Origin: Porites lobata
Taxonomy: Eukaryota > Cnidaria > Anthozoa > Scleractinia > Poritidae
DNA length: 64,000 nt
NCBI GenBank assembly: GCA_942486035.1
Contig: CALNXK010000043.1
Span: 1,589,001-1,653,000, forward strand
Direction: 5' to 3'
This document shows positions 32,801-45,802 of this stretch, piece by piece (the stretch's first letter is position 1; every line of letters starts with the position of its first letter). The position numbers and the translations under genes were made by a program. Below the pieces are notes generated by a model, which saw nothing but the letters and a program-made list of their open reading frames with translations, searched no databases and was not told the DNA's origin.

Positions 32801-34430
32801 GGGGATGGAGGAGGGGGTTTGGAGGGATCTAAATCAGTACAGTTAGAATTTAAGTTGGCCTTTAACGACCATAAAAGCTTTTAGAGAAGAATCATATTTT
32901 TTGCACCTCTCAGGCTCGGCTCTGACCGCCTTGTTAAGTTTAATACCTTGGAATTATGGGAAGGGAATTCATTCTTTTTTTGTTTTTGAATAGTAAAAAA
33001 AGTGATTAAAATGATTGTAATTTTCCCTTATGACAAAAGAATATCCTTTATCCACGTGCACACAAGCGACAATAAGCTCTCTCTTGGTGAACATTCGTGC
33101 GGTTGACTTTTTCCCCATACATATCACCAAAATACGTTTTCAAAGATTTGTGCTTCAGTTATGTAACTGCTCAGTCCCTAAATAACAGTAATAATAAAAA
33201 ATAATCGAGTTTCATCAGCGTTTGTTCATGGAGTTTTCCTTAAGCGACAAGGAAAAACTAAAGCGGAATCTGCGCATCAAAGGATGAACTTTTGAAACAG
33301 CGGAGGCAGCAGCGTCAGGGATGACGAAACCATAGGCATCCAAGAAAAAGTTGGTCTCTTTGAAATGTATGATACATAGGTCACTTTGCCACAGAAAATC
33401 TACTTTGAAATTACTCTTTAAAAAATGAACACCTAGCTAATATTTATAAATGTTGAAAATAAGAATGCAGCTAACAATAAAGAAGGACAATAGAATACTA
33501 ACCTTGTCTGCCGTGCAGAGCGCAGTTTTTCATCGCCTCACTGGCGAGTTCGCTCGGAAGGCCAAATGTTTTGCCATCATCTTTTGGACCCCAGGATGCA
33601 CTTTTAATATCAATATAATCACATTTGTAACCAAGGGCTTCTGCTTCGACAACATCAGTAACAGCTCCGTCAAGCATTCTGATTCCGCCGAGTGAAGCGT
33701 TATAAGCAACTCCCACACCACAAATCCCATTTCCAGCAGTTGCCGCCACCTCCCCGCCACATTCCGTTCCATGAGCGTTGTCAGGTTTAGAATCATCTGG
33801 AGTAGGATCGTCATCATTATCATTCACGTCTCTGCTGGCCTCTGGATCATAATTTGCGCTTAAATCCGGATGTCTATGATCCAAGCCATCATCGACGATA
33901 GTGACAACTACCCCTTTCCCAGTATAACCGCGCTTAGTAGCTTCCAATACTCCCAGATTCCCGCTTGGCTCCTCGCCGTTATCGTAAAGATACCACTGCT
34001 TTGGCCATTCTGGGTCATCAAAATATCTCCGGTTTTCCTGTGTACGACGATTACGCGAACGAGTTTGCTCTATAGCCTCGAACCCCCTTTTATACCTGAA
34101 AAGCAGAGTTTGTTGTTTAGCCCATCTGACCCGGGGGTGCTTTAGTAAGGGCTGAGTGTGATGGTCCGCACTGCGCTTTTGATGACTACCAGTTTGTCCA
34201 TGAACAAAGTGAAAATATCCAGCTAAATTTGCAATCGCACCGCGGTTTTCAAAACCAAAGCTCCTCGCCACTCTATCCGCCACTGATTGCTCGTGCGTAT
34301 CAAGTTGAACGGCCCAAGAGTTTGTGTAAACTTTGCCGTCTATTTCATTGTTCTCGAGGCTATGATCACCTTGAGTTAGTACCCATAGAAGTACACAATT
34401 CAAGATGGAATGAAGAGTCATTGAACGCAT
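29818..34430 (-). CDS. PC-C: furin/kexin-type proprotein convertase, duplicated repeat exon, one-base frameshift
   Basis: Closest paralogue of PC-B. Six exons are seen: 34430-33503, 32634-32231, 31935-31759, 31202-30958, 30569-30288 and 30096-29818. Exons 2 and 3 have exactly the PC-B lengths (404 and 177 nt). Features are the signal peptide (MTLHSILNCVLLWVL, from ATG 34430 or 34421), the maturation site RYKR, and an intact catalytic set: IVDDGLDH, DNAHGTEC, TGNGG and SGTSCAAP. Exon 4 is 245 nt against 246 in PC-B. One base is missing in the G run at 30987-30990, which shifts the frame and gives a stop at 30977-30975 inside the P domain. All splice sites and the downstream exons stay open in the expected frame. 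Exons 5 and 6 look duplicated: each has ELAHGRFKEDYM preceded by a decayed repeat. The last strand is WSIVMYGTA. This is either a recent null allele or a sequence error. Confidence 0.85.
32764..32826 (+). other. G-rich polypurine tract in PC-C intron 1
   Basis: About 60 bases made almost only of G and A with at least eight runs of three or more G (for example GGGGGGAAGGGGAGGGGAGG). The plus strand is the template strand for PC-C. It could form G-quadruplexes. It lies about 130 bases upstream of exon 2 in transcription order. Confidence 0.7.
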
Positions 34431-35350
34431 TTTGCGTGAATGACTTCCCCTCCTCTGAACTGATTGCCCTGTTATCGCAGGACAAGCTCTTTGGTAACTA
34501 TGCAAATTTTAAACCATTTATTAAATTTACAAGTTCAATTTGCATTTTAAAATCTTTTACGCTAGTAAAGCTCTCCCACACGCATAACGGAACATAACTG
34601 AAGACAAGTGAATGTGGATTCGATACATTACGAAGAAGTAAATTATCATCGCATTGCTGTTAAAGGAATAACCCGGCAAAACTAAGGGATATCTTTGGGT
34701 GTCATAGTAACTTCTGAGGAACACTTGAATCCATGTTCAGTGAAGTAATTTATTCTATGAAGACACTAAGTACACAACTTCATTTAACGCGCCGAAAGAC
34801 ATTAAATGCAAAGTTCAATGCAAATTAAATTCCTACCTATTCAAATGGCAAAACCATGACAACGGTTACAATAATACAAAAGACAGTAAGACAAAAAGGC
34901 GAGTTTACACTTCACCTCTCTTCACCCTGAATGTTAGGGTGTCTAAAAACGATATATCGAAAAGAAAAATAAGGTCATGATATAATCGGTCGACTGGTTT
35001 TATTCGTGACATTATAACCGGTTAACATCCCACTTCCAAAGCATTCAAAATCTGACAACTTAATAATAAACACTATTACGTCTATAGAGTAAAGAAGGAA
35101 ATAAGCAGGTTCAAGTACATAAAGGAAAAACTCTTAGAAACAAGAACAATCCCCCTTCCTTTTCAAAGGCCTGCCACGAACCTACTTATCAAACCGTTGA
35201 GGCTTATCGACAAGACAGGGCTACCAATGGTGGCTGGATCTGTTCTGCTTTCAAGAAGTTTACGTTTCGTTTTCTTTCCTACACGTGGCCTTGTACATTC
35301 CGCCGAAGACTGTTATTTCCTCAATTGATGGTCTTAATCTGGTTGTCTAA

Positions 35351-35529
35351 GGGCCTGTTTACATGGAGGTGGGGGACCCCAGACAGGTGAGGTAAAATGC
35401 GGCGGGTCACCCCACCTATCATGTAAACGTAATCAAATCAAAATGAGAGATTATGTGGACAGGCGGGTTACCCACCAAAGCGGGTTTTCTCACCTACCTA
35501 GGGTCCCCCACCTCCGTGTAAACAGGCCC
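35351..35529. mobile_element. Harbinger-like MITE, 179 bp, TAA target duplication
   Basis: Inverted ends GGGCCTGTTTACATGGAGGT and the matching ACCTCCGTGTAAACAGGCCC, followed inward by GGGGGACCC. TAA flanks both sides. The 3-bp TWA duplication and GGG...GTTTACA ends fit PIF/Harbinger MITEs. The same terminal style occurs at 48790-49229. Confidence 0.75.
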
Positions 35530-35741
35530 TAAGATTCTTAGAACACCAAGACTGCACCTACTGGTCATGAACAAGAAACCCAACAGTTCAACACTCAATT
35601 AGACAGATCTCGTTAGGTTTAACTAAACCCTCTAAGAGCACTTAACATACTAACTTTGTTTGCGGTGATTACAGTGTCTAAACAGCGTTGTAATCAGTTC
35701 TGGGGAAAAGCGACGCTTCTGTTTGTTAGGGGGTGGAATTT

Positions 35742-35760
35742 ATAATAATAATAATAATAA
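35742..35760. repeat. (ATA)n microsatellite
   Basis: About six uninterrupted trinucleotide units in intergenic DNA. Confidence 0.8.
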
Positions 35761-36079
35761 CGACATTTTGACAAAATGCAAAATAAGAAGACCCCATGCG
35801 TTAAATTTCCCGTTAAATTTCTCACAAACAATTTGTATTCTACTGTTAGGGGTCTTTCACTCGCGCAGCCAAGATTATAGAGAGGAACCGAGAAACCTCT
35901 TTTGGTATGATAATCAAACCTGTACAATGTCCTAACCATTTTCTGACTAAACTACTTGAAACCCATAGCTTTAGAGCTGACAACATATCTTAGACTCCGA
36001 GCTAACAATCGTCATATACAATTTGTACATGTTAATTCGATGAAAAAGTCACTGGGTACAACCGGTTTAACCAGATTGA

Positions 36080-39000
36080 CTAGAAGACAAACCGGTTAAA
36101 AGGTGTAGTAAATCCTGGACCACTTCCGCAATTCCCGGGGGGACCCCGGTTGTTGTCATCGTCGTCATCAGGTGGCTGATAGTTGTGTGACCAAGCCTTT
36201 CGTTTAGAAGCGTTAATCATCTGGCGTTCTTGCTCCTGTAGACAAGAGAGGTACATTACACTCCAACAAAATTTTTTAATGTATCCTCTACATTTTGGCC
36301 CTGATTTAGCCTCGTCTGCTTCAGTCGCGTGAAAGCCTAGAGAGCCATAGCCTGCGGTACTTATTATTCCTTAACGCACCAATCTTCTCCCTAACGTTTA
36401 CTCTATGTACTAGTTAATAACAGGAAAGGTTAAAGTTGGGTGATAAATAAGCTCGATATTTCAAAGTCGTACTCGAAGTCAAACCTAAAAGTCACCACTA
36501 CGATGGCGAAGGCACGGAAACATAAAAAACAAACAAACAAACAAACAAAAACACATTTAGTATGCAAAACAAATCTGTCTACAGGAGCAACACGTTTATC
36601 TATAGATTTCTTTACGGACAAGTAATCTTTGCATAACTTCGTAGAGTGAGCCTTCGTGATATGTGCGAGCAGTAGCAAGTCAGCTTTCTTCTGTTCTAAA
36701 GCATGACAAGTTACTTAGTCTCAGCAAAAACGGTTATTGACTTACCTGCAGATATAAAAGGTTGTCACGATTAACAATATCAGCAAGCTCCGGCCTTATT
36801 TCCTTGCAAATCAAGTTGTATTGTGAAGCATCACTACTGCTGTCGACTGGGGTGACTGTGACACCTCCGACACGCTTGTATATCAACACATAAGGAGTGT
36901 CCTTTGGGAAACGCTTAGATACGTCAGCAAACGCGCTATATGCCGAATAAGACACACGACTGTCATTAAAGAGAAACCAAGTGTGCTGATCATCTGTTCT
37001 AGAACTAGCCACGCCATCGTCTCTTTCTCCTTCCTCCAACAGATGCGACGATGAACGAGCATAACAATAGTAGTGTCCACTTTCTGAGGAAGTCCCCGAG
37101 TGAACAATCACTGAACACAGAGAGTACACTATATCTGACGAAGGTTTCTCTTCAAAAGATGTTATCACGCTATCACTGTCAGCATTGTCGTCCAAAACCT
37201 TATGTTCTTGTTTGGTCCTCTTAGACCTAAAGCATGTCTCCTTGATATCTTCTCTTTTTTCTTCAAGAACACCTGTGGTTAAATCATGAGCTTCTGAGTG
37301 CTTTGCTTCTCTTGTACTAAGACTTTTCTTCAAATGCGCTTTCGGAAGCCTCAAAATAAGCGGGTATGAAACACCTTGTAATATTTTAGATCTTTGCTGT
37401 GTCCGAACATTGTAGGCAAACCTCTTTAGCGTCAACACTAAAAAATCAGACGCTTTGGAAATTGTGACAGTTCTCTCTGCATCTTGTAAACTATGGCACT
37501 GCTCGCAATGATATTGATTGGAACCTTCCAAAATTTCCGGCTCAAAAAAGTACTCTAGCAACTCAGTGATTGATACCTCTGGCTTATCGCTCCGTAAACT
37601 TGATTCCTGAAACTTTGTCGCTAAGGTTGTCCCCGAACCAAATGACACCGAATTGTCTGATGTTGAAGTGCCCGCCACAGCTTCGTTCTCTTCAATAGTC
37701 TTTGCAGCTAATTCAGGTGTGCAAGTTGTATGGCTGATGTCGCCTCCCTTAAGACTTCTTTCTGAGCTACCAGCTGAGCTTGCTGAGGTTGTTACATCTG
37801 CATGTTCAACAGGTTCTTTACCTGCTAACGAGTTCTCATTTTCTACTGAATCCACCCTGCCTTCCAGTTCTCCAGCTTGAGGAAACGAGAGGGGCAAATC
37901 CGTGAAGACCTCTTCTCTACAAGAAGTGTTGTTACAACCGCGACAGCAGAGACAAACTAGGAGCGTCCCTGCGAAGGTCTCGTCAATGAGTGGTGTTTTT
38001 AGCGAATCGCTCTCGTTATTTTCAGAGAGGGATTTGTCTTCTTCACTGATCCTGTCCAGAAGAAACTTGAGGAACTCGGAGCAGTCTTGCTGGGTTCCTG
38101 GAGCAAACCATGGTGGCCTGGCAACTTGAAGGAACTTAGAAGGGGCAATAGCTGATCTCTGTCAAAATAATAATCACAACAAAAGAAAAATAAATTACCC
38201 ATCTTTTCTGTTGTACAACTGCATTTGTTACTAGTCAATAACTTGATTACCCTGGAGGCAGCATGATTGAGAATTTTGTAATTCAAAGGTGTTTGACAAG
38301 TGTCCCCCCGCCCTAGTGGTACTCAGAACATTTTTGCGGGGAATGGTGTGCTGATGGCTCTCTGAGACCCTCATCAACTCTTAGCTTTCCCTAAACCACG
38401 TTCCGGGTCAGGCCACCCTATAACTAATGTCCAAGTATCAGTTGCTACTCTGCACTACAGTCCTCTTACCCCTGACCAGTTTTGATGCAGTAAATGAAAA
38501 TTCCTGGATCCGTTCCTGCATCAGTACCCTTATAAAGCTTACAAATGATTATCACTAATAATTCCCCAAGGAGGAATTTATTCTGGTGAAAGTACCTGTG
38601 ACAGAGTCAGAAATGCAAACACTTCCTGTAGGTGATGTAGCAGTGGCTGGCTAGTGTTAGAATAACGTCCAAATATCATGTAACGGAACCTGCAAATTAT
38701 ATTGATAGTAGTCTTTCAGCTACTGACACATGCTTTAGAAGGAAGGCAACTGAATCAAACAAACGATCAGAGGAGAAATTTTATCAGCTAAGAATTCTTA
38801 TAACTTGCCATCACTGTTAACCATGGCTCCACTACTGGTTTCCCCTGCGAAAGGGCATCTGAGGAGCAACTGCAGATATTCCATACTGATGACATGTCAC
38901 TACCCAGATTTGGGTGGGGTTTCTGATTGGTCATGCCGCGAGGAAAATTTGCTTCATCCAATCAGATGCCCACACCCATATTCCGGGTGGTGACATATCA

Positions 39001-42000
39001 TACACAGGGAATTTCTGCACTTGTTTCTCAGACTTCACTTTGCGGGGAAACCAGCGCTGGCATTGTGAAATGTCAGCTGTTTTCTCAAGCTATGTTATCC
39101 AGTATCACTGTAATCCACTGGTGGGAGGGTTACAGCCAAAATAAAAACAAAATTAATAAAATAGGTTACAAACGATAACTCACTCCTCTAGCATGTATAG
39201 AGCCTGTATAACGCTGTTCATGTAACAAGTGTTACCCAAGTTGACTAAACCAGTTTTTCCAGTTTCTGATTTAGGAGTAAAACCAGTCAATGGGATGCTA
39301 ACAGAGCGAGCTGACCAAGCACTCTGGGCAAGCCACTTGCGAATCATCACTTCTGAGGGTTTAGGCAAATCCTATAACAGGACATGAATGACATTTAGCA
39401 AATTTACAAATTTACCAGGGCTTGAGAAAAGTCTCTTGTCATCCAGAACAAGAAGATTTTCTTGATAGGCAAGTAACTTTTAAAATTCACTTACCCAATG
39501 GGTAAGGGTCTAAGCAAGTCATCTTCTGACTAAATCATTAACTAAGACCAGCAAGAAGTGACCCTGGTCAAGCAAAATGTGACAACTGCTTGCCCAAAGG
39601 ACAAGCTGGAAATTATTCAAGTTTTTTTTGATTACATTCACTACCACAACCACTAGTTTCTAGCTCCAAATATTAATGAACATCCTCTGTTACCTGGAGA
39701 CAATCAAGAATTGGACCATACAGCTCAGGAAAGCCTGTGTGTTGATACATGAGGCAGTGCATAAGCTCTGCCAACGTTTGTAAAGTAGACTGTGAGGATG
39801 CAGAATTTTCTTTTTTTAGATTCTGTACAAGGCTTGGTACATGCTCTACAATCTAGAGAAAAAAAACAGAAATGAAATGAGCTATGATCAATAAATGTTT
39901 TTCCTGAATATGTTTATATCACAACTTCCATATTGTACATCAGGTTTGATCTTGCATTTCACTGCAGGCAAAAAGGTACTGATCTGCCAAAATTACAATT
40001 CAAGTGTAGACAACAGTTTACCAAGCCTAACATTTTGCAAAAGTGTTTCCAAATATGTGAGAACTCACAAATGCTTTCCTCTTACTTTACCTACGACAAA
40101 AGATGCTAGGGACAAATTAGAAATGATCTATACGGGTAGGGAGAACCTAACAACATTTTGAAGCACGAACATTATCATGTTCCTTCTCTAAGTTACAATA
40201 TGTTAGTCAGTGCTCACAGTCCATTCTACAATGTTCCGACATTGTTTGGTGTTGGCAAGGGGTAATATTCCACATTATCTCGTTCTTCCATTTACGTAGA
40301 ATAAAGAAACTTGGTTGAGGCAATTTGAATAAAGTATACAGTCAGGCCTTCACATGCAAGCACATCTAATAAGCAGCTAGTCCTCCAAATTAACCACCTC
40401 ATACAAATGAGCACCAAATCTGGGCATTTGGGGTTGTTGCTTATGGGAATTTTAACTGTTTATCTCCTGGATATGGTGACTAATTAAATTCATTATCATT
40501 ATTCTAGTGAAGACATCTTAAAAGAATTACCTCATGAAAAGCTTGTGGTGAGTGTTGAAAGCTGAGTAGCATGTGAGATAAAACAACCATTGTGCTCTCA
40601 CGAACTATGGGGAATAATAATCGACTAAAGACCTATCAATAACAGGAAAGAAAAGAAAACAGATTACCATTACAAGAAATTAGAGATGCTTAACAGAATT
40701 TGGTCATTAACAAAATAAAAAATACTTAAAAGCAGGGATTAAAAATTTCTCTCTCCCTTTGAAGCCACTTTGACTCCTCCGCAAATATTGGAGTCATTTT
40801 TGAAAGTGTAAAGTCAAAGAGGCAGCAATTTTGTGTAACGGAAGGTAGCAGGTACTTCATACCACCATCACATGAAGTATGTGGGTGAGGGAGTTCTAAC
40901 TGCTGACCAAAAAGGGATACAATATTAATTAAAAATGGAAGACTGCCAGCTCGTTTGATTTTGTATTTTTGCTTTGGGAATCTAACAAGTTTTAGCATTT
41001 TGGTTGACAGAAAACAAAATTCTGCTGAACATTTGGGAACTCTTCAATGGAGACAAAGTGACTCGCTGTGGGAATTATTTGGAGTCACAGAAAAATTTTT
41101 GGCGTAAAAAAAGCCAAATTGGGTTATTTTTAATCCTTGCAAAAGGAACTACAAAATTTATTTTCAAAGGAAGATGGCTCGGAAAAGCTAGTTGTTCTTG
41201 GGGAAACGTGTGACCACCAAAAAAATGTCAAACAACCCTTGAAACTATATGAAAATTTAGCAAGATCCATTTGTGATTCCACTATTCTGACATTGTATTC
41301 ATGGATACATTTGAAATGTTTGGTGGACTTTTTCACGTGGTGGTCCCTGATGCCTCTCAGTGCCCTTTGCGACTGGTTGACTGATTATTTTTAATAGAAA
41401 TCATCTACTGGGCACCCTGGATTTAACAGGTTCAGAGGTTTGCACTCTTTTCAGTTTTTCTTAGAGCACAGCCTTGGGACAGCATATATTTAATAGGACT
41501 ACCCTACAATGTTACTGATATCCAGTCACTTCATTCCATGGTCAGATCATTCCAAGCCAGATCGTTCCACTTGATAGTCAGATTGCTCCACAGAGCAATA
41601 GTTAGAACATTTCATAAGTCTTGAAGCCACCAGCAGAAACAGCCGAGAGGCCAAAAAAGTGCATTTCATATACAGTTATACACTGAAACTGTGGGATAAT
41701 CTGACTATAAAATGGAATGATCTGGATTGCAAAGATCTGATTTTGGAACGAAGTGACTGTAAACCTAATTAACCATGTTGCCCCTACCTGTGCAACTTCT
41801 TTGAGAGTAACAGAAATGAGGATTGAATGTTTTTTAGCACTTGCCAAAGCCTTTAAAAACCCAATAATCCACTGGTCCACCTTTTTAACTCCAGGCCATG
41901 AAAGCCAATTAATCATACGACACAGTGAAAGAGACAGATTTTCATCTGAAACTGATGGATTAGAGGCTGCAAGACTTGTTGCAGTGCCTATAATGTCAGT

Positions 42001-42717
42001 AGAAAAGTACTGCACCACAGAAGCAACGGCTACAGACGGATTGGGGCCTACGTTTGAAATAATCTTAAATATTTCAGTTAAGACAGGAAACAACAGGGCT
42101 TGATTTTTCACCCACATCTTATTCAACAGAGCAGCAATCATCGCACAATTCTGAAGACAAGCTTTCATTTCTTCTTTTGATGTTTTGGGGAGTTCTGTTC
42201 TACTCAAGGCTTTGATCAAAGACAAGTTACACTGGAGCAAATTTTCCCCAACTGGCCAGCAGTGATCATACTCGATCAAAAGCCTTGCCACAACCGCACA
42301 AAAGTCTATATCTGAATTCTTTTCGACCCAAATATGAGCTCTATGACGCACAGCCGTGTACAAGGAGAATATCTGTGAGTTGTGCTGCATTAAGTCAAAG
42401 CAGGTGCGTAGATATTCAACACAGTTGAGAGACATTTTCTCGCGTTCAGCGAGGAAGGAAAGAAGATATCCCTCAGTAAAATACTTTTGAAAGACGTCTT
42501 TTTGTCGTTTTGCCCACGTTGTAAGGACAAGTTTTCCACTGTCATTGAGAAAGACTGATCCGTCTTTAATCATCCACTCGGTCCCAATTTCAAACAGAGC
42601 TCTGTTCTGATCATCAGCAACATTACCGCCAGCTTTCGAGACAAGTTGTTGAATTAAGGACCTTTTGACGTTTTCAGGATGATCTGAAGCCACGATTCCT
42701 CTTAAAATTTGGTCCAT
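36080..42717 (-). CDS. USP38: Ubiquitin carboxyl-terminal hydrolase of the USP35/USP38 type
   Basis: Cysteine deubiquitinase. Seven exons with GT-AG borders: 42717-41788, 40632-40531, 39852-39694, 39371-39184, 38689-38596, 38158-36746 and 36235-36080. They keep one frame of 1013 residues, close to human USP35 and USP38 (about 1020-1040). The start MDQILRGIVASDHPENVKRS matches the USP38 N-terminus. An alpha-helical repeat region follows, with CRMINWLSWPGVKKVDQWII and LSHMLLSFQHSPQAFHE. The Cys box is GLVNLGNTCYMNSVIQAL with Cys446. QQDCSEFLKFLLDRI, zinc-binding pairs (CxxC and CEQC) and the His box SGTSSESGHYYCYAR with His853 come next. A long variable insert separates the Cys-side and His-side blocks. 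The two vertebrate paralogues cannot be told apart here, so the symbol is provisional. Confidence 0.94.
36524..36550. repeat. (CAAA)n microsatellite in USP intron 6
   Basis: About six AAAC units in the last intron of the deubiquitinase gene. Confidence 0.75.
38818..39096. mobile_element. Palindromic MITE in USP intron 4
   Basis: Arms ACTACTGGTTTCCCC and GGGGAAACCAGCGCTGG, with an inner inverted pair TGACATGTCACTACCCAGAT against ATTCCGGGTGGTGACATATC. It shares TTTCTGCACTTGTTT and GTCAGCTGTTTTC with the element at 53344-53650, so both belong to one family. The exact ends are approximate. Confidence 0.6.
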
Positions 42718-43372
42718 GACAATGCAAAGACTGTAAAACCTCTGAAAACCTTCGTTCAAATTGTTCAACTTTTTTACATACCCGGATGTTTGATGATAAT
42801 AATTATTGAAAGGGCCTGGGACAGGGAGCGGAGGGTGGGATGGTGTGACGGTATATCCTAAAATAGAAACAACTTCTGATGGTGGAACAGTGGAACATCT
42901 GTTGGTACGACGGGTAGCCGCACCTGATTTTTTAGACGTTCTTAAAATAGATGTTCTTTTAAAGCGGTAGCCGATCCCAGATCATTTCTGTGAACTGAAC
43001 ATTTAACGAACGCCATACGACACGCCATACTACAATCTATCCAAAAAGCCGGCAAAACGCCGGACTAGCGTATCATTGGCACTATGTCCTGGTATTAATG
43101 GCAAAATGTTTACGAACGGAAGAGTCTGTTTTCAACCTGGCTGGACAGATCATAATGTTTTCTGAATCTTTTCCCAAGAAAGCATGTCATTCAAGTTTAT
43201 CCAGAGGGATAAGAGATGAGGAGACTGAACTGTTTTGCTTGTTAAACATTCAAGATACACTCCTTTTTTCTACAAGAACACTGTTTTATAAGAATATCGA
43301 GGCTGAAATTTGCGAAATTTTAAGAATATTTTGAGAATAAACCTAAGGCAAAGAGTATTAAGAGGACTATAT

Positions 43373-43770
43373 CAGGGGCACCCAAAGGCAATTTTCCGGA
43401 AAATATCTGTTCGGAAGACGATTTGGGAACTAGAATTTTCGGAACATTTGTTGTCAAATTTCTTGCTTGCCTGCCTCTCCTAGGATTTTCGAACATCTGC
43501 AAAATGGTATAATTACCCATTTTAAACGGATATTTACCCTAAAAAAGGTCACCTAGAATTTTCGGGAGCCTTTTCCTGGCTGAAATTTTCGAAAAGGTAA
43601 GTTTTTATCCCTATAATTTTCGGATCACTAGACTTTCAGCTAGGAAATCCGAACAGATGAAAAGTTTTTAGGGGATAAAAATATGCCTACATTTACCGTT
43701 TAAATACTAAAATATGTTCAACAATGCTATGTTGATTTGTTTTGAACTATATCCTCGTTGGGTGCCCCTG
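43373..43770. mobile_element. MITE with CAGGGGCACCCAA ends and 6-bp target duplication
   Basis: Inverted ends CAGGGGCACCCAA and TTGGGTGCCCCTG, flanked on both sides by CTATAT. The interior is rich in GAATTTTCGG-like motifs in both orientations. A second copy at 58428-58916 also has a 6-bp duplication. Confidence 0.8.
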
Positions 43771-44100
43771 CTATATTTTGTGTTTAAAATCTGCAAATAC
43801 AGTACAATGATATCATTATGTTTTCAACTTAACCGATAACATAATTATTCCTTTTATTAAACGGCAAAACAGAACACAAATCTGGCAACTGAAATCCCAA
43901 AGCGGAAATACCATAAGCTATAATTTAAGAATAATTCCAGAATAATTTTCGCCTAAAAGCCACAGAAAAATAAGAATATTCAGCCTGGGCCGGAAAAACA
44001 ACATTCTTGTAGGAAAAAAAGAGTGTATTTGCTGGGCTTGTTTGCATTCCTTTTATTCTAGGATACCGAAAAAAAGTGTCGTGAACTCCGAGACACATTT

Positions 44101-44321
44101 CAGGGTCGGCCAGGGTTCTGAGGGTTTTTGGGTATACAGTATACTGGGGTATTTAATTTCAGGTATACAGTATTCATTCACTCATGACTAATTTGGGGTA
44201 TAAAGTATACCGTGGTTTCCATAATTTTGGTATTTTACACGAGTTTTAGAACAATTTTTGGTATATTGGAAGGTGTATTTCTGGTATTTTGGTATTCCAA
44301 TACCCCCCCTAACCGACCCTG
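44101..44321. mobile_element. MITE with CAGGGTCGG ends
   Basis: The left end CAGGGTCGGCCAGGG matches the right end CCCTAACCGACCCTG in inverted form. The interior repeats GGTATACAGTAT and GGTATTTTGGTATT. No convincing target duplication is seen. Confidence 0.65.
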
Positions 44322-45802
44322 ACGTTTATCCGTGTTTAGTGGAAGCCTCAGTGAAGCCTTGTGTCACAAATGAGTTAATCCTGATTTCTGAACAGTTGCC
44401 ACCATTTCCGACTGATTAAAAGAAAAATTAAGGAAATTTTGCTTGAAAGGAAGAAGCTTATCAGATCAGTAGCTAATAAGATCGGCTTAGTGTTTAAAGT
44501 CGAATAATGTTATCATGTTTAAACTGACAGTGTGCCCTTCCGGATCATTCCGGAGCACAGGGACTCTTTTAAAAGCAGGTATCCTTTTCTGTGACTGGAT
44601 TGTTTACAGATTTTGCTCGAATTCTGTTTTTTGCTTCTGTAACGTGACTTTAAAGTTAACAGAAAAGCTCCGCATTTCTGTTAGGCTTCTTAATCCCGGT
44701 GGAATTCTGGACTGATTTTCTAAAATACCTCACCCTTAAATACAAGCCACCCAGCGAAACCCGCGGAAATCCTGGGTAATCGTAAATCAGTCAAATTGCT
44801 TGACTTGAGTGTTTGGTTTTAGAAGGACATCAAACAAAAAAATTTTACAAACATTTTTAAGACAAAATTGTCCTGTTATTTTGTTTACGTAAGTTACAAT
44901 TCAAAGAAATGTTGAACATTTTCTTGCAGGTAAAATTAGAATATAAACCAATGCAAAATGACAGTAAATTGGCGTGAATACTTCTTACATACCATACTAA
45001 GTGACATGAAGTCAATTTATGGCGCCAGTACAACGCGACGAACAAAGTCTTCAATGACAAAATTATAAATCATATCAATTTAAATAAAGAGCTCCTTAAG
45101 TGTACCCTTAAAAATCATTCTTCACGTAACAACTTGCCTGTATGTCTTGCGATTCACTTGATCATAGTAATTATCTTTTGATTTACTTTTATTTATATAA
45201 TAGCTAAACAGAACTGTAGATGATCCTGTCTTAAACAAAAAAACTTCAAACAGAGGGTTTAATCAAATATTTACAAATAACCGCCTTTAAAAGGTTGTTG
45301 TGTTACATTGTTGTTCTTGTTGTATGAGCCAATCAGATCACTTGTTGTGAAATTAAACTTTTCAATCAGGGTGTACGATTTCTATTAACACATGCACTTG
45401 CAAACGCCCAAGCTGAAATATCACTCTTGTAAGATTGGTCTTTCTTCCATTCTCCTTGCCAAGAGATTTATTAGGACAGTATTAATTGGGTAACAAAGAG
45501 CCAAGTTTATTAATTTTGAGCTCATTTAGCGACGCCAAACAGCTCTAATCCTTGTCAAATATGCCGGGGGCACATGACGAGCAATAGGGCAGAACCCAAA
45601 TATCAACAAATCATATGAACGTGTCAAATTTCACAATGCATTTCAGCTCCCTTGGGACGCGTCGGTTCTCAACCGTCGATCCGCGTGCGAGGTATTTTAG
45701 ATTGCTGGCACTACAATTTTCTGGTTTTGCTCTGAAGGGCAGAAAAATGGTTGGAATTCTTTAACAGTCAGAGTTCTTTTGAGTTCAACTGGGAACCGAA
45801 GC

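Larger units (their letters stand above)
34431..36079. other. Intergenic between PC-C and the deubiquitinase, no gene recognised
   Basis: About 1.6 kb: the PC-C 5' flank and the 3' flank of the USP gene. It contains a Harbinger-like MITE and an (ATA)n run at 35742-35760. No exon is supported. Confidence 0.45.
42718..45802. other. Divergent intergenic region between USP and ANKRD50 genes
   Basis: About 3 kb holding the promoter sides of two genes transcribed away from each other. It contains two MITEs (43373-43770 and 44101-44321). No further exon is supported. The stretch just before 45803 is GC-richer and may be the ANKRD50 5' UTR. Confidence 0.5.

Noticed and set aside
41137..41394. 85-residue plus-strand frame in USP intron 1
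   Set aside because: No family signature or splice support, and it lies in an intron of a well-supported gene on the other strand.
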